From Dyella jiangningensis (GTDB lineage: Bacteria; Pseudomonadota; Gammaproteobacteria; Xanthomonadales; Rhodanobacteraceae): DNA of 64,000 nucleotides. This document shows positions 16,254-25,500 of this stretch, piece after piece; position 1 is the stretch's first letter; every line of letters starts with the position of its first letter. The DNA is taken from contig NZ_NFZS01000001.1 in NCBI RefSeq assembly GCF_003264855.1, forward strand, positions 1,860,001 through 1,924,000, in the 5' to 3' direction. Below the pieces are notes generated by a model that was not told where the DNA came from, made no database searches, and was given only the letters and a program-made list of their open reading frames with translations. Position numbers and translations under genes: made by a program.

Positions 16254-17453
16254 TCAGTTCACGTGCTCAAACAGGCGTGTGCCCTCGTCACCCCTGCCGA
16301 TTTCGCCGCGACGCACGATGGTCCGCCGGGAGGGCATGCCGGCCACGGCCGCCGCGCCGTTCGGCGCGTCGATCACCAGGAAGGTCGCCTCGTTGCCGGC
16401 ATGCAGGCCGTAATCGCGCATGCCGAGCACGGCCGCACCCGCCGACGTGGCCATGTCCAGCGCGACGAGCAGGTCCTGGTCCGTGTAGAAGCCTGAGCGA
16501 TAGCCGATCATGTTCGCGCGCTGGAGCATGTCGCCGTTACCGTACGGCCACCACGCATCGCGAATATTGTCGTTGCCGGCGAACACGTGCACGCCCGCTG
16601 CACGAAGGCGGAGCACCGGCGGAAACGGACGATCGCCCGGTGCATTGGTCATGATGGCTACGTCCGCATCGGCCAGCACCGTGGCGATGCGATCGACCAC
16701 GTCCACCGGCACTTCACCGAGCGCATACGCATGGCTGACCGCGACGCGGCCAGCCATGCCAAGCGCCCGCGTGCGTTCGGCAATGCGCTGCAACTGCTCG
16801 ATGCCATGCATGCCGGGTTCGTGCAGATGGATGTCGACCTTGACGCCACGCCTCTCGGCAATGCCGAACACGACATCCAACTGGCCATCCGCGTCGCCGT
16901 CGAACGTGGTCGGGTCGATGCCGCCGATGACGGTCGCGCCTTCGCGCATGGCCGCATCGAGCAGGGCCGCGGTTCCCGGGCATGACATCACGCCGGCCTG
17001 CGGAAACGCCACGATCTCGATAGCGACGCGGTCGAGCCACTGACTGCGCGCTTGCATCACCGCGTGCAGATGATCCAGGCCCGTGGTGGCATCCACGTCG
17101 ACATGACAGCGCATCGCCACGGTGCCGAACGCCGCCGCCTGCTCGATGAGGGCGAGTGCGCGCTCCTCCATCGGTCGCGCCCGCGCGAGCAGCGCCTTCT
17201 CCGCGGCAAGCCGGTCGCGCAGCGCATGCGCCTCGATGTGCGGCCGCCATGCATCGCCCACGAAGCTCTTGTCGAGGTGGATATGGCCATCGACAAAGCC
17301 GGGCATCACCAGGCGGCCGCCCAGGTCGACGATGTCACCGAATGCATGCCCGGGCGTATCGTCCCCGATATCGACGAAGTGACCGTCCTTCACGGCCAGG
17401 CGCAGGGGTTCACCGTGGATATCCACGGCGTTGTGAAACAGGCGATCCAACAT
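16254..17453 (-). CDS. Cytosine-deaminase-like amidohydrolase (CodA/AtzC superfamily)
   Basis: 399 residues, no signal peptide, so cytoplasmic. The metal site is seen in FVDGHIHLDKSF (His57, His59), the middle histidine in VDIHLHEPG, the catalytic histidine in RVAVSHAYALG and the aspartate in FAGNDNIRDAWWPYGNGDML. That last segment is the hallmark of the cytosine deaminase branch, where the E. coli enzyme has a similar DPWxPxG stretch. The family includes true cytosine deaminases and enzymes for s-triazine or other N-heterocycles, so the substrate is uncertain. No codB-like permease is adjacent. Upstream, ATTG-GAT-CAAT (17566-17576) is a small dyad in an AT-rich stretch that may be its promoter region. 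Confidence 0.82.
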   Translation of the reverse strand: MLDRLFHNAVDIHGEPLRLAVKDGHFVDIGDDTPGHAFGDIVDLGGRLVMPGFVDGHIHLDKSFVGDAWRPHIEAHALRDRLAAEKALLARARPMEERALALIEQAAAFGTVAMRCHVDVDATTGLDHLHAVMQARSQWLDRVAIEIVAFPQAGVMSCPGTAALLDAAMREGATVIGGIDPTTFDGDADGQLDVVFGIAERRGVKVDIHLHEPGMHGIEQLQRIAERTRALGMAGRVAVSHAYALGEVPVDVVDRIATVLADADVAIMTNAPGDRPFPPVLRLRAAGVHVFAGNDNIRDAWWPYGNGDMLQRANMIGYRSGFYTDQDLLVALDMATSAGAAVLGMRDYGLHAGNEATFLVIDAPNGAAAVAGMPSRRTIVRRGEIGRGDEGTRLFEHVN

Positions 17454-17647
17454 GGTGCGGTCCCGTGGCTGTCATGACCAGTGGACACGACGCTCTTCGG
17501 CGCGGCAGGTCATGGGGAAGAGAACATCACGGTAGGGCCGGACGGAGCCATTCGCAAATTAAATGATTGGATCAATGCTATTCGTAAATGAAATATGCGT
17601 CGACACAGGCATGGGCATTCGCCGCCCCCGGAGGCTTGCAAAGTCGT

Positions 17648-18235
17648 CTAAGCCGACTCGACGAGGTTGACGCAGGTGGCACGCAGATGACGCAGCAGGG
17701 TGCGGGGGTGGACGCCGAAGTGGTGGGCGGCTTTCGCGAGGGCCCAATGTTCCTCCCGCATGAGGCGTTGGGCTTCGTGGCATTGGGCAGCGGTGAGCGA
17801 TGGCTGCCGTCCCATGCGCCGCCCTTGCGCGCGCGCTGCGGCCATTCCCGCACGCGTGCGCTCGCTTATGAGCGACCGTTCGAATTCGGCCAGCGCGGCC
17901 ATCATGTGGAAAACCAGGCGTCCGCCTGCCGAACTGGTGTCGATGTTCTCGGTCACCGACTGGAAGCGCACGTGTCGCCGGCCCAGTTTTTCGAGCAGCG
18001 TCACCAGGTGCGACAGCGAGCGGCCCAGTCGGTCCAGTCGCCATACGACGAGCTTGTCGCCGGCCCGCAGCGATACCAGGGCACGATCCAGGCCTTGTCG
18101 CGAATGCAGCGCCCCGGAGACGCCGTGGTCCGTGAAGATCTTCTCGCAACCCAGGCGCTCGAGCGCCTGTATCTGCAGGGCGAGGCTCTGGTCTTCGGTG
18201 GAAACGCGTGCATACCCGATCGTCTTGCTGGACAT
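17648..18235 (-). CDS. Serine recombinase (resolvase/invertase family)
   Basis: 195 residues from ATG 18235, preceded by GGGA at 6-nt spacing. The catalytic domain begins IGYARVSTEDQSLALQ (nucleophile Ser12), with the arginine motif VVWRLDRLGRSLSHL and the long E-helix region FHMMAALAEFERSLISERTRAGMAAA. The C-terminal helix-turn-helix is ALAKAAHHFGVHPRTLLRHLR. The size matches Tn3 resolvases and Pin/Hin invertases rather than large serine integrases. No transposase lies beside it, so it is solitary: either a remnant of a transposon or a local DNA-switching enzyme. Paired inverted sites lie about 90 bp upstream of its start, and a phase-variable type of gene (a trimeric adhesin) follows. Confidence 0.88.
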   Translation of the reverse strand: MSSKTIGYARVSTEDQSLALQIQALERLGCEKIFTDHGVSGALHSRQGLDRALVSLRAGDKLVVWRLDRLGRSLSHLVTLLEKLGRRHVRFQSVTENIDTSSAGGRLVFHMMAALAEFERSLISERTRAGMAAARAQGRRMGRQPSLTAAQCHEAQRLMREEHWALAKAAHHFGVHPRTLLRHLRATCVNLVESA

Positions 18236-18322
18236 GGTCATTCCCGCGAGCGCTGTTGTTCCTTCAACCGATCTCCGCGATGTCAAGCGGACCCAGACAG
18301 CATGCGCTCATCTTGTTGACAG

Positions 18323-18419
18323 AAGGGTTCCTTTGCGTCGGAGGCCTGCATTCTGCGGCAGGCTCCGTGATGTCAGGGCTAAAACGCCCTGGCGGGATGC
18401 TCACAAAAAAGGAACCCTT
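18323..18419. repeat. Paired inverted 12-bp sites near the recombinase
   Basis: AAGGGTTCCTTT (18323-18334) and its exact reverse complement AAAGGAACCCTT (18408-18419) are 73 bp apart. Each copy is itself a small dyad (AAGG-NNN-CCTT) with an asymmetric centre (GTT in one, AAC in the other), as crossover sites of small serine recombinases often are. Between them lie two more stems: GGAGG-CCTGC with GCAGG-CTCC, and CAGGGC with GCCCTG. It could also be a structured RNA or terminator. Confidence 0.45.
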
Positions 18420-18561
18420 GTGTGCAAGACACATGGGAATGAGAGAGCACTGCTTCGCAGCGGGGAACACCTCTTGGCCGTGATCGCGGCATCCATCGAA
18501 CGAGAGTTGATCGAGAAACCGCCGCGCACGCGGTGGAAGCATGATTTTCCCCGGGAGCGTG

Positions 18562-18599
18562 CGCCAAATTTTTGGCGTTTTCATTTAGACGTCTAAATG
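18562..18599. promoter_or_regulatory. Two adjacent palindromes, operator-like
   Basis: CGCCAAA-TT-TTTGGCG (18562-18577) is followed 4 bp later by the perfect 18-bp palindrome CATTTAGACGTCTAAATG (18582-18599). Their closeness and AT-rich setting suggest protein-binding sites. No adjacent regulator identifies the protein. Confidence 0.4.
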
Positions 18600-18720
18600 C
18601 GCTCGCGTATGTAGCCGTCGGTTAGTGATGTGCTTCGCATATTTATACGCGGACCACTTCTCATTTGCGGCGGGGTGATTAAGATCCCCGTAAGCCCGGT
18701 TCCCCGGAAGAATGGCTTTT

Positions 18721-18737
18721 GCATGACGTCGTCATGC
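18721..18737. promoter_or_regulatory. Palindrome GCATGACG-T-CGTCATGC
   Basis: Perfect 8-bp arms around one base. A further half-site CATGACG occurs about 25 bp downstream (near 18760). Probably an operator, function unknown. Confidence 0.35.
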
Positions 18738-19189
18738 GCGGAAAAGCGCACTCCAGGGCGCATGACGGAGCTTTCGGTTGCGGATGCTTACAGGGGGCAT
18801 CGAAGCGGAATTCCTGTTGCGTGTAGAGCATGCTTGAACGAAGTCGCCAGGCGCGACCTCGCCGGATGCTTTGCGCCGTTCGCTGGATCCGCCGGTGCAT
18901 CCTCGGGATCGAGAGGCCATGATCGTGTTGCGCATGCAGTCCTGTACGTCGATGTCTCGCCCGGTCGCGTGCATGCATGTCGCGCTCGACCGGCAAGTCG
19001 TCGGCGGCGCCACGGTTCGCTTCGATATCCCAGCATCTGCACACGCAGTTTGCCGTGCCGGCAGGCGCGGTGCGGGCGCATGATGGTCTTGCGAATGCAC
19101 CGGCGGCGCCTGAAGGAGCCTTCCCTGGACGGGAAGTGGCATACGAATCGGACACGTATCCACCAGACGGATGAGGCAAGGGAGCATCG

Positions 19190-19312
19190 ATGATGCAATC
19201 GATAAGATCGACGGCCATCCACAGGACGCTCGACTACATGGAACCGTCCTGGCGAGACGATCCCGCATGCCTGTACGGCGGCCCCGACGAACGGCTCTGG
19301 CGGCCCGAATAA
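19190..19312 (+). CDS. Possible 40-residue protein with strong ribosome-binding site
   Basis: ATG at 19190 is preceded by AAGGGAG (19178-19184) at 5-nt spacing. The frame reads MMQSIRSTAIHRTLDYMEPS, then an acidic, aromatic tail ending LWRPE, and stops with TAA. It matches no family I know. The evidence is only the Shine-Dalgarno and the open frame, so it may be fortuitous. Confidence 0.25.
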   Translation: MMQSIRSTAIHRTLDYMEPSWRDDPACLYGGPDERLWRPE

Positions 19313-19483
19313 TCGCGCTCCGGTAGCACCTGCAGTCTTCGAATCTTGCATGGCTTCGTGGCATGCAAGCGGTCTCGGTCGCGCGGAATCCGGCACGACC
19401 GACCGGCGTAACGAGCACATCGAGTAGACGAAGTCACAGGCGCTCGAAGAGCCAGGGCACTCGCCATCAACGAAACCACGCGC

Positions 19484-19588
19484 GTGTGGAGCTTGTTGAA
19501 GCTTCACGCCACGGGCGTGTGCGCGCTGGTGTTTTCGCTTGTGCTCGTGGCCTTCGGCTCCTGCCCCCCACCCAAGGAGATGGTATGA
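19484..19588 (+). CDS. Possible tiny lipoprotein-like peptide, translationally coupled to the adhesin
   Basis: A short frame reads MWSLLKLHATGVCALVFSLV, then LVAFGSCPPPKEMV, and ends in a TGA that overlaps the adhesin ATG (ATGA at 19585-19588). It is a basic start, a hydrophobic stretch and a lipobox-like FGSC, leaving a mature peptide of only eight residues. The start shown is GTG 19484; TTG 19496, preceded by GGAG, gives a 30-residue version with a more typical MKLH start. Its last codons contain the adhesin's own Shine-Dalgarno AAGGAGA. It may be a real small lipoprotein or a leader peptide whose translation controls adhesin synthesis. Confidence 0.35.
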   Translation: MWSLLKLHATGVCALVFSLVLVAFGSCPPPKEMV

Positions 19589-22500
19589 ACAAGATCCATG
19601 GCAAGGTTTGGAGCCACCAGCTGCAACAGCTCGTGGTGGTCTCGGAATTGGCCACGTGTCGTCGTGGCGGCGCGAGCGAAGGCGGCGACGTGCGCCGACG
19701 TTCGTTGGGTCGGCTGAGCGCGGGCATCTTTGCCGCGATGGCGGCGTTTGGATGGATGGGATGGACACCCTCGGCGCACGCGCAGACGGTGGATTGCAGT
19801 CTCAACCCATTCAATGTGTACAGCGGCACCGCCTCCTGCATGGGCTATCAATCCGCGGCCAGCGGCACGGGCGCCACCGCTCTCGGCTCGCTTGCGCACG
19901 CCAATGTGCTTGGCACGCTGGCGGTGGGCTACAACTCGCTCGCGAATGCCCAGAACGGCATTTCGCTGGGATTTCAGGCCTACACCGCGGGCGTCAACTC
20001 GATCTATCTGGGCGCACGAACGGGCCCGACCACCGGTGCGTTGGCGGACAGCACCATTGCACTCGGCACGGATGTCACCGCATCAGGCACGGGCGGCATC
20101 AGCGTGGGTGCGACCTCGAAGGCCCTCGCCGGAAATGCCGTTGCCATCGGCGTGTCCAGCGGTGTCGACGCCAACTCCGGCAATAGCGTGGCGATCGGCC
20201 CCGCGGCCGGCGTGAGCAAGGCCATCAATTCGGTCGCCATCGGTTCGTCCGCCCTCGCGAGCACCGGGCAATCCGTAGCGCTGGGTGCGTTCACCAAGGC
20301 AAGCGGAGAGGGAGCCGCAGCACTCGGTCTGGGCTCGCAAAGCCTAAGCACCCACGCCACCGCCGTTGGCTGGCAGGCGTATGCGACGGGACTCAATGCG
20401 GTGTACCTCGGTGCACGCAGCACCGGCACGGGCGCATCGGCGGAGTCGTCCGTCGCCATCGGCACCGACGTGAACACGGCAGGCGCCTACGCCATCGGCA
20501 TGGGCCTTCAGGCCAGCGCGAGCCAGGCGCAGGCCATCGCCATCGGCTACACGACACACGCTTCAGGGCTTGCGTCCATCGCGATCGGTGGCGACTCCAC
20601 CGCGGGCGCCAATGCCTCGGGCGACAATGCGACATCCATCGGTACCCGCTCCAGCGCCACGGCCGCCAATGCGGCAGCGCTCGGCTACGACGTGCACGCC
20701 ATCGGCAACAACTCCGCAGCCTTCGGCGTCAGTACGAGCGCAAACGGCGCGGGTGCGATAGCGCTGGGCAACGGCTCGGCCGCGTCCGGCACCAATTCGG
20801 TGGTGCTCGGTACCACCACCACGGCCAGCCAGGTCAACGACATCGCCGTAGGCGCGGTGGCCACGGCCTCCGGCGGGGCATCGACCGCCATCGGTGCGCT
20901 GGCCACTGCTTCAGCGGTACAAGCGCTGGCGGTTGGTGACGCGACCAAGGCATCGGGCGTGCGCGCCGCCGCGATTGGCCCGAGTTCGCAAGCGCTGGCC
21001 GCTTCGACGGTGGCCTTGGGCGATACCAACACCGTCGCCGCCGCTGCAGGCGCCGGCTCCATCGCCGGCGGCCACAACTCGCAGGTGCTCGGCGGCCTTG
21101 GCGCCGTTGCGCTCGGCGAAGCACAGACCGCCACCGGCAACGGCGCCGTGGCGATCGGCGACCCCAATACCGCCAACGGCAACGGCGCCGTGGCGATGGG
21201 TTCCAACAACATCGCTGCGGGCGATGCCGCCGGCACCACGGCCGCGGATGGCGCCGTAGCCATCGGTAACAGCAACCAGGCCATCGGCCAGGGTTCGGTG
21301 GCATTGGGCAACACCAGCCAGGCGCTGGCGGCGGGCGCGGTCGCGTTCGGCAACGCGGCTATCGCAAACCACGCCAACGACGTGGCGCTGGGCTCCGGCT
21401 CGACCACGGCCACCGCAGTCGGTACGCCGAACTACACGATCGCCGGCACCACCTATAGCTTCGCCGGCACCACGCCAGCCAGCACGGTCAGCGTGGGCAC
21501 GAGCGGCGCCGAGCGCACCATCACCAACGTGGCGGCGGGACGCATCTCCGGCGGCAGTACCGACGCCATCAACGGCTCGCAGTTGTATGCGACCAATCTT
21601 GCACTGGAATCGCTGAGCAATAGCGTGACGGCCGATGCCACGCATTACTACAGCGTCAACGATGGGGGCACGCAGGGCAGCAACTTCGCCAACAACGGCG
21701 CACTGGGCGTGAACTCGCTCGCCGCGGGCGTCGGCGCATCGACCACGGCCGACGCGACGAATGCGGTGGCGATCGGCTTCTCCTCCGTCGCGCAGGGCGG
21801 CACGGCCGTGTCTATCGGCGGCAGCAACACGGCGTACGGCCCTGGCGTGCTGGCGATGGGCAGCAGCAACTTTGCCGGCAGGAACACGATCAATACCGGC
21901 ACCACCACCGGTGCCGTGGCGCTGGGTTCCGGCAACACGGCGAGTGATGCGGTCATCGTTTCGCGCAACCAGTTGCTTTCCGCCGGCAACGGCGCCGTGT
22001 CGATCGGCCAGGGCAACACCGCCACGGGCACCGGCTCGATCGCGATGGGCTACGGCTCGGCGGCCAAGGTCACCGTTTCCGTTGGCGGAGCCATCAACTG
22101 GGGCACGATCGCGATGGGTTATCAGACGGTCGCCAACAGCGGTTCGGTCGCGCTGGGCAGCGGTGCCAATGCGAACCAGCAGTCCGTCACCATCGGCGTC
22201 AACACCAAGGGCATAGCCGATGTGGTTGCGCTCGGTTCGAACGCACAGGGCAACGTCCAGTCGATTGCGATCGGCAAGGGTGCACAGGCTGATCTGGTGA
22301 CCATCGGCTCGCAAACCACGGCTGCAAGCATCGCGATCGGTGCAGGGGCCAACGTGGCCATGAGTGTCGCAGGCGACATCGGCGGCATGGTGGCGCTGGG
22401 ACAAGGTGCGACCGTGACGCGCAGCTCAGGCATTGCGCTGGGCAGCAGCACCAATGTGTCGGCTGTGCAGGGCCTGGCCGTGGGTTTGCGCGCTACAACC

Positions 22501-25500
22501 TCGGGCACCAACGGCACGGCGGTCGGCGTCGACAGCAAGGCGGCCGGCAGCAATGCCGTCGCCGTCGGCAATGGCGCGCAGGCCAACGGTGCACAGTCGA
22601 TCAGCATCGGCACGGGCAATATCGTGACCGGCGACAACTCGGGTGCGTTCGGTGATCCGAACACTGTCAACGGCACGGGTTCGTATGCCTTCGGCAACAA
22701 CAACACGGTCGGCGCGAACAACGCCTTCGTGCTGGGCAACAACGTCACCATTGCTGCGGGTCTCGACGGTTCGGTGGCGCTGGGCAACAACAGCACGGTG
22801 GCGGCGGCCAACCCGGTGTCGAACATCGTCATCAACGGCACCACCTATAACTTCGCCGGCACCAGTCCGGCCAGCGTGGTGAGCGTGGGTGCGGGCGGTG
22901 CGGAGCGCCAGATCACCAACGTGGCGGCAGGCCAGGTGAGTGGCAGCAGCACCGACGCCATCAACGGCTCGCAGTTGAACGCGACCAACCTTGCGCTGGA
23001 ATCGCTCAGCACCGCCGTCACGGCGGGCGCCACGCATTACTACAGCGTCAACGATGGCGGCACGCAGGGCGGCAATTACGCCAACAACGGCGCGACCGGG
23101 CTGAATGCGTTGGCCGCAGGTGTCGACTCGACCGCTACGGCCGATCGCAGCACGGCGCTGGGCCAGGGCACGGGCGTGTCGGTACTGGGCGGCGTGGCGC
23201 TGGGTGCCGGAGCGGTGTCCGATCGTGCGATCGCGCCGACCTCGGGCTCGATCATCGTCGGCACCAACCTCATTCCGTACAACACCACGGACCGCAACCT
23301 GCTCGGCGCCGTTTCGGTGGGCAACAGTACGGACTTCCGCCAGATCACCAACCTGGCCGATGGTACGCAGGACCAGGATGCGGTGAGCCTGCGCCAGCTG
23401 AAGGGTGCGATGAGCTCGTTCTCGGTCACGCCGATCAAATACTTCCACGCCAATTCAGCCGCTTCGGATTCCGCGGCGATGGGTGCGGAGTCGGTCGCCA
23501 TCGGTCCGCAGACCACGGTGAACGGTGACAACGGCATCGGCATGGGCAACGGCGCCATCGTGCAGCAGACCGCGCCGGGCGGCACGGCGATCGGCCAGAA
23601 CGCGACGGTGAACCTCGCCGACGGCGTGGCACTGGGTACCAATGCGACATCCAACGGCATCCAGGCGATGGCGCTGGGTGCCGGTTCGCAGGCGGCATTT
23701 GCCGGCAGCGTGGCGCTGGGCGCGGGTTCATCCACGGACACGGCGGTGGGTACGGCCACGGGCATCGTCAATGGCCAGACCTACAACTTCGCCGGCACCA
23801 CGCCGGGCTCCACGGTGAGCGTGGGCAGCGTGGGCGCGGAGCGCACCATTACCAATGTCGCCGCCGGACGCATCGACCGGAACAGCACCGACGCGATCAA
23901 CGGCTCGCAGCTGTTCGCCACCAACCAGGCGATCGGTACGGTGGGCACCAGCGTCACCAACCTGGGCAACACGGTGACCAACCTCGGCACGTCCATCGCC
24001 AACAGCTACGGCGGCAGCACCACTTACGATCCGGCGACGGGCACGTTGAGCACCAGCATCAACTATGGCGGCAACACCTACAGCTCGCTGCAGCAGGTCT
24101 TCAACCAGATCGAAACCGGCGGCATCAAGTACTTCCACGCCAACTCCAACCTCGCCGATTCGTTGGCCACCGGCGTGAACAGCGTGGCGGTGGGGCCGGT
24201 GTCCACCGCCGGTGCGGACAACGCGGTATCGATCGGCCATGGCGCCACCGCGAGTACCAACGTGGGCGACGTGGCGCTGGGCGCGGGCAGCGTCACGGGC
24301 GCGGTGGTCCAGACCGGCGGCGGCACCATCGATAGCCACACGTACAGCTACGCCGGCGCCATGCCGACCAGCACGGTAAGCGTGGGTACGGTGGGCAACG
24401 AGCGCACCATCACCAACGTGGCGGCGGGGCAGGTGAACGGCAACAGCACCGACGCGATCAACGGTTCGCAGCTATTCGCCACCAACCAGGCGGTGGAAAA
24501 CCTCAGCAGCACCGTGACCGCGAACGCCATCCACTACTACAGCGTCAACGATGGCGGCACGCAGGGCGGCAACTACGCCAACAACGGCGCCACCGGCGTC
24601 AACGCGCTGGCGGCCGGCGTGGGCTCCAGCGCAACGGCCGACAGCGGTACCGCAGTCGGCCAGAACAGTGGCGTATCGGTGTTGGGAGGCGTGGCGCTGG
24701 GCTCGGGTGCGGTGTCGGATCGCCCCATCGCACCGACGTCCGGTTCAATCCTGGTCGGCACGAACGTGGTGCCGTACAACACGACGGATCGCAACCTGCT
24801 CGGTGCGGTGTCGGTGGGCAATGCCACCGACTTCCGCCAGATCACCAACGTCGCGGACGGTACGCTCGATCAGGACGCGGTGACGCTGCGCCAGCTGAAG
24901 GGCGCGATGAGTTCGTTCTCGGTCACGCCAATCAAGTACTTCCACGCCAACTCCACCGCTTCCGATTCGCTGGCGGCGGGCGCGGAGTCGGTCGCCGTCG
25001 GTCCGCAGACCACGGTGAACGGTGACAACGGCATCGGCATGGGCAATGGCGCGATCGTGCAGCAGACAGCACCGGGCGGTACGGCGATCGGCCAGAACGC
25101 CACGGTGAACCTCGCCGACGGCGTGGCACTGGGTACCAATGCCACATCCAACGGCATCCAGGCGATGGCGCTGGGCGCAGGCACGCAGGCCGCGTTCGCC
25201 GGCAGCGTGGCGCTGGGTGCGGGCTCGGTCACCGATGGGCCCGTCGCCACCACCGGCGTGACGCTCAATGGCACGGCCTATACGTTCGCGGGCACGACGC
25301 CGGGCTCGACGGTGAGCGTGGGCGCGGTGGGGGCGGAGCGAACGCTGACCAATCTCGCGGCCGGTCGCATCAGCAATATCAGCACCGATGCGATCAATGG
25401 CTCGCAGCTGTATGTCACCAACCAGACGCTGGAGCAGCTGTACTCGCAGCTCACCAACCTGTCGCAAACGGTGAACAACCTGCCGAACAACAACGGAGGT

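Larger units (their letters stand above)
18236..19189. other. Non-coding, palindrome-rich accessory stretch
   Basis: No reading frame here has recognisable protein features. From about 18250 to 18720 the base composition is clearly more AT-rich than the surroundings, a sign of foreign origin. The stretch holds the paired inverted sites at 18323-18419 and three separate palindromes at 18562-18577, 18582-18599 and 18721-18737, all upstream of the adhesin. Confidence 0.5.

Noticed and set aside
18323-18419. Integron attC site
   Set aside because: The conserved GTTRRRY/RYYYAAC core pairs are absent and the recombinase is of the serine, not tyrosine, type.
18264-18584. 106-codon minus-strand frame upstream of the recombinase
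   Set aside because: It runs through the paired inverted sites, has no ribosome-binding site or family match, and is more likely non-coding.
19363-19584. Earlier start for the adhesin
   Set aside because: The frame is open, but the ESPR signal and AAGGAGA place the start at 19585.
18788-19768. Long frames on both strands in the gap before the adhesin
   Set aside because: They overlap one another, are Arg/Cys-rich and lack starts with ribosome sites or any recognisable domain.
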